Positions 8,576-17,816 of a stretch of DNA of 64,000 bases are shown here, one piece after another; position 1 is the first letter of the stretch, and each line of letters begins with the position of its first letter. The position numbers were made by a program, and so were the translations under genes. Under the pieces are notes generated by a model, which searched no databases, had not been told where the DNA came from, and saw only the letters and a list, made by a program, of their open reading frames with translations. The DNA comes from Flavonifractor sp. An112 (lineage in GTDB: Bacteria; Bacillota; Clostridia; Oscillospirales; Oscillospiraceae): NCBI RefSeq assembly GCF_002161085.1, contig NZ_NFLU01000005.1, positions 124,001-188,000 of the forward strand. Reading direction: 5' to 3'.

Positions 8576-9718
8576 ATGAAACGAACCCTCTTTACCAACG
8601 GCAAGGTCTATGTAGACGGCCAGTTCCAGGACACCGACCTGCTGGTGCAGGACGGCCGGGTAGCCGGTTTCTCCGGCAAGGCCGATGAGGTGGTGGACCT
8701 GGGCGGCAAGCTGCTGGTCCCCGGCTTCCTGGACCTGCACACCCACGGCGGCGACGGCGTGGACGTGAATGCCGCCACCGCCCAGGACCTGGCCAAGATC
8801 GGTAAGTTCTTCGCCAAGAACGGCACCACCGGCTGGCTGTGTTCCATCCTCACCGATACCCCGGAGCAGACCCTGTGGTGTATCGACCAGGCCAAAGCCG
8901 CCATGGCGGCTCCCATCACCGGAGCTCAGCTTATGGGCATCCATCTGGAGGGCCCCTTCCTTTGCTCTGCTTACAAAGGCGCTATGCCAGAGCATCTGCT
9001 GCGGAAGGGTGATCCTGCCCTGTTCCGGCAGTATCAGCAGGCCGCCGAGGGCGCTGTCCGGTATATCACCGTCTCTCCCGAGGTGGAGGGCGTGGTGGAT
9101 ATGATCGCTGAGATCGCCGGCCACACCACCGTGGCCATCGGCCACTCTGGGGCTGACTATGAGACCAGCTGCGCCGCCATTGACGCCGGTGCACAGGCCT
9201 GTACCCATACCTTTAACGCCATGGGGCTGTTCCACCAGCACCGTCCCGGCATTATGGGTGCGGTCCTGGAGCGTCCCGTGTGCTGCGAGGCCATTTGTGA
9301 CGGCCGCCACCTGCATCCCGGCTCTGTCCGGATGCTCCTGGCCTGCAAGGGCTGGGATAGGGTGGTGGCGGTGACCGACTCCATCCAGGCCGCCGGTCTG
9401 CCCGACGGGCACTATAAGCTGGGCGTCAACGACGTGGTGGTGGAGGATGGCGACGCCAAGCTGGCCTCCAACGGCGTCCGGGCTGGTTCTACCCTGACTA
9501 CCGGTCAGGCCCTGAAGAACCTGGTGAAGTTCACCGGGGAGAGCGTGGAAAAGGTGCTCCCCCTGCTGACTGCAAATCCTGCCCGCCTCATCGGTATGGA
9601 CCACCGGAAGGGCTCCATCGCCCCCGGCAAGGACGCCGATCTGGTGGTTCTGGACCAAGATCTGAATGTAACTGCAACCTATGTGGCCGGCGTGAACGTA
9701 TACGCCGGAGAGAATTAA
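8576..9718 (+). CDS. nagA: N-acetylglucosamine-6-phosphate deacetylase
   Basis: 380 residues, amidohydrolase superfamily, of normal length. Metal and catalytic motifs are in order: HTHGGDG (HxH) near residue 45, the metal glutamate in GIHLEGPF, GHSGADY, THTFNAM, and the catalytic aspartate in AVTDSIQAAGLPDG. It removes acetate from N-acetylglucosamine-6-phosphate in the cytoplasm, feeding a NagB-type step. ATG 8576 lies 8 bases after the nagB-like stop, with a weak GAGGT. Unlike its NagB partner, nothing important looks altered. Confidence 0.9.
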   Translation: MKRTLFTNGKVYVDGQFQDTDLLVQDGRVAGFSGKADEVVDLGGKLLVPGFLDLHTHGGDGVDVNAATAQDLAKIGKFFAKNGTTGWLCSILTDTPEQTLWCIDQAKAAMAAPITGAQLMGIHLEGPFLCSAYKGAMPEHLLRKGDPALFRQYQQAAEGAVRYITVSPEVEGVVDMIAEIAGHTTVAIGHSGADYETSCAAIDAGAQACTHTFNAMGLFHQHRPGIMGAVLERPVCCEAICDGRHLHPGSVRMLLACKGWDRVVAVTDSIQAAGLPDGHYKLGVNDVVVEDGDAKLASNGVRAGSTLTTGQALKNLVKFTGESVEKVLPLLTANPARLIGMDHRKGSIAPGKDADLVVLDQDLNVTATYVAGVNVYAGEN

Positions 9719-9731
9719 GGAGGAACTTATT

Positions 9732-10880
9732 ATGCCTTTGGTACCGCTGAGACCTTTGATGGAAGCCGCTGAGCAGCACAACTACGCCCAGGGCGCTTTT
9801 AACGTGAACGCCGTGGCCCAGGCCAAGGCCGTCATCGAGATGCACGAGACCTTCCGCTCCCCCGCCATCCTGCAGGGCGCCGACCTGGCCAACGCCTTCA
9901 TGGGCGGCCGGGTGGACTTTGCCAACGGCACCCTGGAGGACAAGAAGAAGGGCGCCCGCAACATCGCCAACGCCGTGAAGAAGTACGGCGAGAACTCCCC
10001 CATCCCCGTGGTGCTCCACCTGGACCACGGCAAGGACTTTGACTCCTGCGTGGCTGCCATCGAGGGCGGTTACACCTCCGTCATGATCGACGGCTCCTCT
10101 CTGCCCCTGGAGCAGAACATCGAGCTGACCCGCGAGGTGGTCAAGTATGCCCACGCCCGCGGCGTGTCCGTTGAGGGCGAGCTGGGTGTGCTGGGCGGCC
10201 AGGAGGACCACGTGTTCGCCGCCACCTCCACCTACACCAACCCCCTGGACGCTGTGGAGTTCATCCAGAAGACCGGCGTGGACGCCCTGGCCATCTCCTA
10301 CGGCACCCAGCACGGCGCCAACAAGGGCAAGGACGCCAAGCTCCGCAAGGAGATCCCCATCGCCATCAAGGAGTGCATCAACCGGCTGGGCATCTTCTGC
10401 GCCCTGGTGTCCCACGGTTCCTCCACCGTGCCCCAGTACATTGTCAAGGAGATCAACGACCTGGGCGGCGATATCCAGAACGCCTACGGCATCCAGGTTG
10501 AGCGGCTGATGGAGGCCATTCCCTGCGGCATCCGCAAGATCAACGTGGATACCGACATCCGTCTGGCCGTGACCCGCAACATGAAGGAACTCTTCGCTCA
10601 GAAACCCGAACTGCAGAAGAGCCCCTCCATCGGCGGCGTGTACGCCCTGCTGGAAGAGAAGAAGTCCGCCTTCGATCCCCGCGTGTTCTTCCCCCCCATC
10701 ATGGACACCGTCCTCACCGGCAATGTGCCCGACGACGACGTGGCCCTGCTGATGAGCCGCGTGGAGGCGGGCGTGAAGGAGGCTGTGGGCTCCCTGATCG
10801 TCAACTTCGGTTCCTACGGCAAGGCTCCTCTGGTGGAGCAGAAGTCCCTGGAGGACATGATCGCCTTCTATAAGAAATAA
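9732..10880 (+). CDS. fba: Class II fructose-1,6-bisphosphate aldolase, Calvin-type subgroup
   Basis: 382 residues. Zn-binding and active-site motifs are HLDHGKDFDSC, MIDGSSLPLEQNI, VEGELGVLGGQED, YGTQHGANKG, VSHGSSTVPQ and KINVDTDIRLA. The HGSSTV phosphate-binding segment and extended C-terminus mark the longer Calvin-cycle-type subgroup rather than the short E. coli GatY type. It cleaves fructose-1,6-bisphosphate to dihydroxyacetone phosphate and glyceraldehyde-3-phosphate. It has a strong AGGAGG start 13 bases after nagA. Together with the PFK downstream it supplies a dedicated glycolytic upper half. Confidence 0.9.
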   Translation: MPLVPLRPLMEAAEQHNYAQGAFNVNAVAQAKAVIEMHETFRSPAILQGADLANAFMGGRVDFANGTLEDKKKGARNIANAVKKYGENSPIPVVLHLDHGKDFDSCVAAIEGGYTSVMIDGSSLPLEQNIELTREVVKYAHARGVSVEGELGVLGGQEDHVFAATSTYTNPLDAVEFIQKTGVDALAISYGTQHGANKGKDAKLRKEIPIAIKECINRLGIFCALVSHGSSTVPQYIVKEINDLGGDIQNAYGIQVERLMEAIPCGIRKINVDTDIRLAVTRNMKELFAQKPELQKSPSIGGVYALLEEKKSAFDPRVFFPPIMDTVLTGNVPDDDVALLMSRVEAGVKEAVGSLIVNFGSYGKAPLVEQKSLEDMIAFYKK

Positions 10881-10890
10881 GAACGGCAAG

Positions 10891-10920
10891 GGCGGGCGGG
10901 GGTCGGTCTCCCGCCCCGCC
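10891..10920 (+). other. Intercistronic GC-rich stem-loop
   Basis: The fba-tpi gap contains arms GGCGGGCGGG (10891-10900) and CCGCCCCGCC (10911-10920), which pair with one bulge. There is no T-tract, so it is more likely an RNA-processing or stability element than a terminator. Confidence 0.4.
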
Positions 10921-10939
10921 GGAGAGAAGGAGCAACTAC

Positions 10940-11776
10940 ATGAAGCATCTGTATCTGAATCTGAAGCGGTTCGATGTGCCCGTGGAGTTCGGCGGCGTCA
11001 ACCGCATCGCCCCGGTGGCTGACTGGGGCAAGTATATCGTGGAGCACACCCAGGAGGGTCTGAAGCACTACGATCCCAACCAGGTGGAGTTCGTCCAGTA
11101 CTTCCCCGAGGCCCACATCCTGGGGGCCGTGGCAGCCCAGTGCGAGAACAGCCCCGTGCAGGTGGGTTCCCAGAGCGTCTACCGCATGAATACTGCCGTG
11201 GGCGGCAACTTCGGCGCCTTTACCACAAACCGTCCCGCTTCCATCGTGAAGGCCATGGGGTGCACCTCTACCATCATCGGCCACTGCGAGGAGCGCAACG
11301 ACAAGATGGGCGTGCTGGCCGAGGCCGGCGTCACCGATACCGCCGCCGTCAACCGCCTGCTCAACCAGGAGATCAAGCTGGCCATCGAGCAGGGCCTCAC
11401 CGTGCTCTACTGCATCGGCGAGAAGAGCGAGGAGCAGGAGCAGTGGCAGCAGGTGCTGGGCGACCAGCTGAAGATCGGCCTGGACGGGGTGGACACCTCC
11501 AAGGTGGTCATCGCCTACGAGCCCATCTGGTCCATCGGCCCCGGCAAGACCCCCGCCGACAAGCCCTACATCACCAAGATCGCCAAGTTCGTCAAGGAAG
11601 TGACCGGCGGCCTGGACGTGGTGTACGGCGGCGGCCTGAAGGTGGACAACGCCGAGATGCTGGCCTCCATCGACGAGATCGACGGCGGCCTCATTGCCCT
11701 GACCCGGTTCCAGGGCGAGATCGGCTTCTACCCCGACGAATATCTGGAGATCATCAAGACCTATCTTGGGAAATAA
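10940..11776 (+). CDS. Triosephosphate isomerase-like protein with altered phosphate site
   Basis: 278 residues, TIM barrel. The catalytic trio is present: K9 in NLKRF, H115 in IIGHCEER and E194 in AYEPIWSIGPGKTP. Two C-terminal phosphate-binding elements of normal TIM are changed: YGGS is YGGG at 229-232, and the GGLVGGASL loop reads GGLIALTRF at 249-257. N-terminal strand 1 is also unlike canonical NWKMN. It could isomerise an unusual triose or tetrose derivative, or still serve as the operon's TIM. It starts at ATG 10940 with AAGGAG, 59 bases after fba, and is followed by the LarA-like gene at 11 bases. Confidence 0.8.
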   Translation: MKHLYLNLKRFDVPVEFGGVNRIAPVADWGKYIVEHTQEGLKHYDPNQVEFVQYFPEAHILGAVAAQCENSPVQVGSQSVYRMNTAVGGNFGAFTTNRPASIVKAMGCTSTIIGHCEERNDKMGVLAEAGVTDTAAVNRLLNQEIKLAIEQGLTVLYCIGEKSEEQEQWQQVLGDQLKIGLDGVDTSKVVIAYEPIWSIGPGKTPADKPYITKIAKFVKEVTGGLDVVYGGGLKVDNAEMLASIDEIDGGLIALTRFQGEIGFYPDEYLEIIKTYLGK

Positions 11777-11787
11777 GGAGAGCACAC

Positions 11788-13248
11788 ATGAAGCTTGATT
11801 TTGAATACGGCCACGGCCTGATGAGCGCTGAACTGCCCGACAACACCGATGTGTTTATCCCCGGCACCACCGTGCCCGATCCTCCGTGCCTGCCCCAGGA
11901 CTGGGACAGCCTGTACAGCGCCACCCTGGAGTCCATCCGCAACCCCATGGGTATGCCTTCTCTGAAGGAGCTGGCCGGCCCCGGCAAGACCGTGGTCTTT
12001 GTTATCCCTGACATCGTGAAGGGCGGCAACCAGCCCACCTCCCACCGGAAGGTGTCCATCCGGGCCTGCCTGGACGAGCTGTACGCCGCCGGCGTGGAGA
12101 AGAAGGACATTCTGTTCATGTTCTCCAACGGCCTGCATCCCCGTGCCACCGTGTCCGAGATGAAGCAGATCCTGGGCGAGGAGCTGTTCAACGAGTTCTA
12201 CTGGACCAACCAGATCACCAGCCACGACTCCGAGGACTACGAGCACATGGTGGACCTGGGCACCACCAAGCGGGGCGACCCCGTGCTGATGAACAAGTAT
12301 GTCTTTGAGTGCGACATTCCCATTCTCATCGGCCACACCCAGGGCAACCCCTACGGCGGCTACTCCGGCGGCTACAAGCACTGCGCCACCGGTATCACCC
12401 ACTGGCGGAGCATCGCCAGCCATCATGTGCCCAAGGTCATGCACCGGGACGACTTCACCCCCGTGTCCGGCCACTCCCTGATGCGCACCAAGTTCGACGA
12501 GATCGGTATGCACATGGAGGAGAAGATGGGCCACCCCTTCTTCTGCTGCGACGCCGTGCTGGACACCTACTCCCGCCAGATCGCCATCTACTCCGGCTAC
12601 GCCAAGGTGATGCAGCCTGAGTCCTGGAAGCTGGCCAACAAGCGCACTTACGTCCCCTTCGCCGAGAAGAAGTACGACGTGATGGTGTTCGGTATGCCCC
12701 AGAACTTCCACTACGGCAACGGCATGGGCACCAACCCCATCCAGATGATGCAGGCTCTCTCCGCCCAGGTCATCCGCCACAAGCGGGTCATGAAGGACAA
12801 CTGCGTCATCATCTGCTCCTCCATCTGCAACGGCTACTTCCACGACGAGCGCTGGCCCTACCTGCGGGAGCTGTATGAGATGTTCCAGCACGACTATATG
12901 AACATCCTGCCCGATATGGACCGGTACGGCGAGTACTTCGCCACCAATCAGGAGTATATCCGCAAGTACCGCTTCTGCAATGCCTTCCATCCCTTCCACG
13001 GCTTCTCCATGATGAGCTGCGGCCACATTGCCGAGATGAACACCTCCGCCATCTACATCGTGGGCGCTCAGGAGCCCGGCATTGCCCGCGGCATGGGCCT
13101 CAAGACCAGGGCCACCTTTGAGGAGGCCCTGGAGGACGCCAAGAAAAAGTTTGTGGGCCCCAACCCCAACATCCTGGCTCTGCCCCAGACCTTCAAGCTG
13201 AGCGCCGTCCATCTGTGCATGAAGGACGACGATCTGAGCAACGTGTAA
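11788..13248 (+). CDS. LarA-like (lactate racemase domain) nickel-enzyme relative
   Basis: 486 residues. It resembles the LarA/DUF2088 family, whose founder interconverts D- and L-lactate using a nickel pincer cofactor; relatives epimerise other 2-hydroxy acids. Catalytic-type elements are visible: the histidine in FSNGLHPRATVSE, then IGHTQGNPYGGYSGGYKHC, with the lysine in GGYK as in the cofactor-linking site, followed by THWRSIASHH. No larB, larC or larE maturation genes occur in the window, so whether it carries the pincer is unknown. A near-identical but broken copy lies at 63598-64000. ATG 11788 has AAGGAG. Confidence 0.85.
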   Translation: MKLDFEYGHGLMSAELPDNTDVFIPGTTVPDPPCLPQDWDSLYSATLESIRNPMGMPSLKELAGPGKTVVFVIPDIVKGGNQPTSHRKVSIRACLDELYAAGVEKKDILFMFSNGLHPRATVSEMKQILGEELFNEFYWTNQITSHDSEDYEHMVDLGTTKRGDPVLMNKYVFECDIPILIGHTQGNPYGGYSGGYKHCATGITHWRSIASHHVPKVMHRDDFTPVSGHSLMRTKFDEIGMHMEEKMGHPFFCCDAVLDTYSRQIAIYSGYAKVMQPESWKLANKRTYVPFAEKKYDVMVFGMPQNFHYGNGMGTNPIQMMQALSAQVIRHKRVMKDNCVIICSSICNGYFHDERWPYLRELYEMFQHDYMNILPDMDRYGEYFATNQEYIRKYRFCNAFHPFHGFSMMSCGHIAEMNTSAIYIVGAQEPGIARGMGLKTRATFEEALEDAKKKFVGPNPNILALPQTFKLSAVHLCMKDDDLSNV

Positions 13249-13261
13249 GGAGGGCATTGTC

Positions 13262-14425
13262 ATGCTGAAAGGAAATATGCTTATCGCCCACGGCGGCGGC
13301 CCCACCCCGGTGATTAACAGCTCCCTGCTGGGGGCTGTCCGGGAGGCCAAGCTCCACGGCGAGATCGAGACCATCTACGGCGCCCGTTTCGGCGCTGAGG
13401 GCATTCTGGCCGGGGACCTGATCGACCTGGGCAAGTTTGCCGACGAGGATCTGGCCCTGCTGGCCAAGACCCCCGCTTCCGCTCTGGGCTCCTGCCGCCG
13501 CAAGCTCACCGACGCCGACTATCCCGCCGTGCTGGAGTGCTTCAAGAAGTTCAACATCCGTTACTTCTTCTACAACGGCGGCAACGACTCCATGGACACC
13601 TGCAACAAGATCTACAACCTGTCCGTGGAGACCGGCTACGAGCTGCGGGTCATCGGCATCCCCAAGACCATCGACAACGATCTGGACGTGACCGACCACT
13701 GCCCCGGCTTTGGCTCCGCTGCCAAGTACGCCGCTGTCTCCGCTCTGGAGCTGGCGCAGGACGCCTCCGCTCTGCCCATCCACGTGGTGGTGATGGAGAT
13801 GATGGGCCGCAACGCCGGCTGGATCACCGCCGCTTCCGCCCTGTACGCCGACCTGATGCCCTGTGAGCATCTGGTGTACCTGCCCGAGGTGGCCTTTGAC
13901 AAGGAGAAGTTCCTGGCCGCCGTCAAGGAGAAGTGGGCCAAGGGCCGCGGCCTGCTGGTGACCATCTCCGAGGGCATTCACTATGCCGACGGCTCCCCCG
14001 TGGCCGACTCCGGCGTGGTGGACGGCTTCGGCCACAAGGTGCCCGGCGGCGCCGCCCAGGCCCTCAGCGACATGATCATGCAGGAGACCGGCCTGAAGTC
14101 CCGGTCCGAGAAGCCCGGCCTGCTGGGCCGGGTCAGCGTGGCCCTCATGTCCGAGATCGACCAGAAGGAGGCCGAGGAGGCCGGCGCCTGCGCCGTCCGC
14201 TCCGCCGTGGAGGGCAAGACCGGCTTCATGGTGGGCTTTGAGACCACCCGGAACCCCTACTCCTCCAAGACCATCCTCATCCCCCTGGAGAAGGTGGCCA
14301 ACGCCGAGAAAAAGTTCCCCCTGGAATGGATCGGCGAGGACGGCGCCAGCATCAAGCCCGCGTTCAAGGCCTATTGCGAGCCCCTGCTGGGCGCTTACGA
14401 CAGCCGGTTTATCTCCCTGCGGTAA
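13262..14425 (+). CDS. pfp: 6-phosphofructokinase, probably pyrophosphate-dependent
   Basis: 387 residues, PFK superfamily. Motifs are GGGPTPVIN (donor site), GGNDSMDT, IGIPKTIDNDL, MMGRNAGW and a VPGG segment. The lysine in PKTIDND and the GGNDS form are typical of PPi-using enzymes, whereas ATP enzymes have GTIDND and GGDGS. It would phosphorylate fructose-6-phosphate with PPi, reversibly, between the NagB-type step and aldolase. It is preceded by TAAGGAGG and starts 13 bases after the LarA-like gene. Confidence 0.88.
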   Translation: MLKGNMLIAHGGGPTPVINSSLLGAVREAKLHGEIETIYGARFGAEGILAGDLIDLGKFADEDLALLAKTPASALGSCRRKLTDADYPAVLECFKKFNIRYFFYNGGNDSMDTCNKIYNLSVETGYELRVIGIPKTIDNDLDVTDHCPGFGSAAKYAAVSALELAQDASALPIHVVVMEMMGRNAGWITAASALYADLMPCEHLVYLPEVAFDKEKFLAAVKEKWAKGRGLLVTISEGIHYADGSPVADSGVVDGFGHKVPGGAAQALSDMIMQETGLKSRSEKPGLLGRVSVALMSEIDQKEAEEAGACAVRSAVEGKTGFMVGFETTRNPYSSKTILIPLEKVANAEKKFPLEWIGEDGASIKPAFKAYCEPLLGAYDSRFISLR

Positions 14426-14431
14426 GCCGCC

Positions 14432-15211
14432 ATGCAGATCCTCTTTAACTTCCTGGTCTGTATCCTGGCAACTACCATCGGAGGCATCAGCGGGGTAGGA
14501 GGCGGCGTCATCATCAAGCCGGTGCTGGACGCTGTGTCCGGCCTGCCGGTGGCTACCATCAGCTTTCTGTCCGGCTGCACCGTGCTGGCCATGACTATCA
14601 CCTCCATGCTCCGCAGCATTGGCGGCGAGGTCAAGGTGGAGCCCCGTCGGGGCACCCTGCTGGCCATTGGCGCCGCCGTGGGCGGTATCGTGGGCAAGCA
14701 GCTCTTCGACATCGTCAAGGACGCCGGCGGCTCCGCCGTCTCGGTGGCCCAGCAGGTGCTGATGATCCTCCTCACCCTGGGCGTGCTGGTCTACACCATG
14801 AACCGCCCCCGCATCCGCACTCTGGATGTGAAGAACGGGGCGGCCTGTGTGATCATCGGCCTGGCCCTGGGTGTGCTGTCCTCCTTCCTGGGCATCGGCG
14901 GCGGCCCCATCAACCTGGCGGTGCTCTACTACTTCTTTTCCATGGATTCCAAGACGGCGGCTCTCAACTCCCTGTACGTCATCCTGTTCTCTCAGGGAGC
15001 CAGCTTCCTCAATACCGTGATCGGTCAGAACGTGCCCGTCTTTGAGTGGCCCGTCCTCATCGCCATGGTGGTGGGCGGCGTGGTGGGCGGCACCATGGGC
15101 CGCAGCTTCAGCCGCCGTATGGACAACAAGGCCGTGGACAAGCTGTTTTTCTGGCTGCTGCTGGTCATCACCGGCATCAGCGTGTACAACCTGATCCGCT
15201 GCTTTGTGTGA
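14432..15211 (+). CDS. TauE/SafE-family membrane exporter
   Basis: 259 residues with about eight membrane segments and the two internally repeated GxGGG motifs of the family (GISGVGGGVIIKP near residue 20, FLGIGGGPINLAVLY near 155). TauE/SafE proteins are associated with export of sulfite, sulfoacetate or other small anions. The gene begins 6 bases after the PFK stop with little ribosome site, so translation is probably coupled. It is the last gene of the kinase/sugar operon. With the sulfonate-class importer upstream it raises the possibility of sulfonate traffic. Confidence 0.85.
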   Translation: MQILFNFLVCILATTIGGISGVGGGVIIKPVLDAVSGLPVATISFLSGCTVLAMTITSMLRSIGGEVKVEPRRGTLLAIGAAVGGIVGKQLFDIVKDAGGSAVSVAQQVLMILLTLGVLVYTMNRPRIRTLDVKNGAACVIIGLALGVLSSFLGIGGGPINLAVLYYFFSMDSKTAALNSLYVILFSQGASFLNTVIGQNVPVFEWPVLIAMVVGGVVGGTMGRSFSRRMDNKAVDKLFFWLLLVITGISVYNLIRCFV

Positions 15212-15238
15212 CTTCACGTTCTTCTCCTCTTTTCCTCA

Positions 15239-15279
15239 GGACCTGTTCCGGCAGTGATGCCGGGATGGGTCCTCTTTTT
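15239..15279 (+). terminator. Terminator of the kinase/sugar operon
   Basis: GGACC ... GGTCC closes an inner CCGGCA-GTGA-TGCCGG stem (15239-15272), followed by TCTTTTT. It marks the end of the operon that starts near 5508. Confidence 0.8.
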
Positions 15280-15319
15280 ATGCCTGTATGGGTGGAAACA
15301 TTTGGCCTGCCCCGATTCC

Positions 15320-15347
15320 TTGACACTGGAGTATGACATGGTATAAT
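15320..15347 (+). promoter_or_regulatory. Consensus sigma-A promoter for the SLH surface protein
   Basis: A perfect TTGACA at 15320-15325 and a perfect TATAAT at 15342-15347 are separated by 16 bp. The start near 15354 leaves a leader of about 70 bases before ATG 15424. It is the strongest vegetative promoter in the window, as expected for an abundant surface protein. Confidence 0.88.
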
Positions 15348-15423
15348 ACCAAACCAGTATGGAATTTTTGCGTAGCAAATGCGCCATATTTTATCAATAA
15401 CTGCAACTTGGAGGAATTTACCC

Positions 15424-17808
15424 ATGCAAGCAAAGAAACCGCTGGCCCTGCTGCTGTCCCTGTCCATGGGGCTGTCCATGGGCACCCCCGCCCTGGCTGC
15501 CGCCAGAGAGACCAGCCTGCCCGACGTGGGCCAGAGCTGGGCGGCCGACTCCATTCACCGCTGGCTGGAGGCCGGCCTGGTGGAGGGAGACGACCAGGGC
15601 CTGTTCCGGCCCGCCGCCAACCTGACCCGCGGCGAGCTGGCCACCATTTTTGTGCGGCTGCTGGGCCTGAGCGAGAAGGCGCCCAACCGCTATGCCGACC
15701 TGAAGGGCGATGAGTGGTACGCCGACGCCATTCTGAAGTGCACCGCCGCCGGCATCATGGAGGGCGACGGCACCAACTGCAACGCCACCCAGACCATCAC
15801 CCGGCAGGAGACCATGGTGATGTTTGCCCGTGCCATGGGTATCCGTGAGGAGAAGGAGCCCAACCTGGGCCAGTTTGTGGACGGCACTGATGCCGCCGGC
15901 TGGGCCGCCGGGTATCTGGCTCCCCTGGCTCAGCTGGGCATTCTGTCCGGTGTGGAGGACGGTTCCCACCTGGCTCCCATGGCCAACATTGACCGCGCGT
16001 CCACCATGGCGCTGCTGGACAAGGCCGTCAGCGATTACATCACCGGCTCCGCCCAGGTGGAGGCGGAGGACGAGGGCCGCTTTGTGGTGGTCAACGCCGG
16101 TCAGTCCGCCGCCCGCAGCGGCGCCCAGGTAGAGGTGTCCGGCCAGGCCGCCGGTCTGGTGGTGGCTCCCGGCAGCGCCGGGGCCAAGATCACCGCCCAG
16201 GACCTGGCCGCTGCCACCGTGAAGGTGGACGCTCCCGTAGAGCTGACCCTCTCCGGCAGTACTTCCACCGATTACATGAGCGTCAACGCCGAGGCTCAGC
16301 TGGCGGTGGAGAAGGAGGCCTCCGTGAAGGAGCTGGCCCTTAACGCTGCTGCCCAGGTGGATAACCAGGGTTCCATTGGCAAGGCCTCCGTCAACGCCAA
16401 CGGCGTGGTGCTGGACGGCAAGCTGCCCGGCAGCCTGGAGGTAACCGACGGTGTGGACCAGCCCACCGACAGCGAAGGCAACCAGGTGGGCGGCGACAAT
16501 AACAACGGCGGCAGCAATGGCGGCGGCTCTGGCTCCGGCGGTTCCGGAGGCTCCGGTGGCAGCGGCGGCGGTTCCGGCGGCTCTGACGGTGACGGCGATG
16601 GTGACGGCGACGGCGGCCAGGTGCCTCCTGTCCAGGCCGGCCCTGCCGTGACCCAGGTGTCCGAGGAGGAGGGCAAGGTCACCATTCAGTTTGACCAGAC
16701 CCTGTACACCATGGAGGAGGACGTGCTGACCAAGATCGGCAGCTCCTCCACTCCCGAGGGTGACGCGGTGAACAACGAGGCCCTCCAGGCCGCGGGCTAC
16801 GCCATCTCCGGCGACGTCCAGATCACCAACCTGTATGTGGACAACGAGAACGAGTTTGTCTGGACCTTTGACTTTAACAGCGCCAAGCTGGGCGACGGTA
16901 TGCGCTACAACAAGGCCATCTACGACGCCGAGGGCAACAGCGCCGGTTATCTCACTGCCCGCCGCCACGTAGCCCTGAAGGACGACGAGGGCCGCACCCC
17001 CTACTATGTCTGGACCGTGGCCTTTGAGCAGGAGGCCGAGGCCGACATCACCGCCCCTGTGCTGGAGAAGGAGAGCGTCACCCTGCTGGGCGACGACGAC
17101 ACCCTGACCCTCACTGTGCCCGTGTCCGACGACGGCGAGTTGGCCTATCTGGAGATCGACCACAGCCTGGAGGCCAGCTTCCCCGAGTTCACCGTGGAGG
17201 CCAAGAGCTATGACTTCCTGGACGAGGAGAGCGGCCTGGGCTACACCAGCGTGTACACCGACACCCAGGGCGAGCAGAAGTGGGAGATCACGCTGAATCC
17301 CGTGGCCACCGCCCTGCTGCGTCAGGCCGCCGACGGCAGCCCCATGACCTTCTACTTCTCCGTGAAGGACAAGGCGGGCAACCAGTTCGGTTCCATGTAC
17401 TTTGTGGACGAGGAGATGACCGTCTCCGACGTGTCTGTGCCTCTGGACACCACCGCGCCCACCGTGGTGAGCTTCGCCATTGACGATCAGGTGATGGAGG
17501 ACGGCGCTACCGTTAACTTTGACGAGGGCCAGGAGTTTACCAGCCTCACCGTCACCCTCAGCGAGGCAGTGGAGGCCGGCGAGGAGACCCAGCACATCAC
17601 CATTGACGGCCATGAGTTTGGCACCTTTGTCATTGACGAGGCCGATCCCACCAAGCTCCACATCACCGTTACCAACCACAACGGCAACAAGTATGTGGAG
17701 GGCACCTTCCAGTTCGATCTGGCCGCCGGCGCCCTGAAGGACGCCTCCGGCAACGAGAGCGAGGAGCAGTCCTACACCATCCACTTTACCCAGAATCCCG
17801 GCGTGTAA
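15424..17808 (+). CDS. SLH-domain cell-surface protein
   Basis: 794 residues. It has a signal peptide (KKPLALLLSLSMGLSMG...ALA, about 1-26), then three S-layer-homology repeats to about residue 200 (WAADSIHRWLEAGLV..., FRPAANLTRGELATIF, YADAILKCTAAGIMEGDG, ITRQETMVMFARAMG). These anchor the protein to secondary cell-wall polymer. A repetitive region rich in A/V/S follows, then a Gly/Ser/Asp linker near 355-400, and beta-rich Ig-like modules to the C-terminus (ITAPVLEKESVTLLG..., TTAPTVVSFAIDD...). The start is the ATG with GGAGG nine bases upstream. There is no catalytic domain, so the role is structural or adhesive by inference. Confidence 0.88.
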   Translation: MQAKKPLALLLSLSMGLSMGTPALAAARETSLPDVGQSWAADSIHRWLEAGLVEGDDQGLFRPAANLTRGELATIFVRLLGLSEKAPNRYADLKGDEWYADAILKCTAAGIMEGDGTNCNATQTITRQETMVMFARAMGIREEKEPNLGQFVDGTDAAGWAAGYLAPLAQLGILSGVEDGSHLAPMANIDRASTMALLDKAVSDYITGSAQVEAEDEGRFVVVNAGQSAARSGAQVEVSGQAAGLVVAPGSAGAKITAQDLAAATVKVDAPVELTLSGSTSTDYMSVNAEAQLAVEKEASVKELALNAAAQVDNQGSIGKASVNANGVVLDGKLPGSLEVTDGVDQPTDSEGNQVGGDNNNGGSNGGGSGSGGSGGSGGSGGGSGGSDGDGDGDGDGGQVPPVQAGPAVTQVSEEEGKVTIQFDQTLYTMEEDVLTKIGSSSTPEGDAVNNEALQAAGYAISGDVQITNLYVDNENEFVWTFDFNSAKLGDGMRYNKAIYDAEGNSAGYLTARRHVALKDDEGRTPYYVWTVAFEQEAEADITAPVLEKESVTLLGDDDTLTLTVPVSDDGELAYLEIDHSLEASFPEFTVEAKSYDFLDEESGLGYTSVYTDTQGEQKWEITLNPVATALLRQAADGSPMTFYFSVKDKAGNQFGSMYFVDEEMTVSDVSVPLDTTAPTVVSFAIDDQVMEDGATVNFDEGQEFTSLTVTLSEAVEAGEETQHITIDGHEFGTFVIDEADPTKLHITVTNHNGNKYVEGTFQFDLAAGALKDASGNESEEQSYTIHFTQNPGV

Positions 17809-17816
17809 GCGTCACA

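Noticed and set aside
16500-16620. Tandem repeat or CRISPR-like array in the SLH gene
   Set aside because: It is a Gly/Ser then Asp/Gly coding linker of irregular codons, not spaced identical repeats.
15418-17784. 788-codon open frame opposite the SLH gene
   Set aside because: The sense frame has a perfect promoter, signal peptide, SLH repeats and terminator. The opposite frame is low-complexity antisense sequence.
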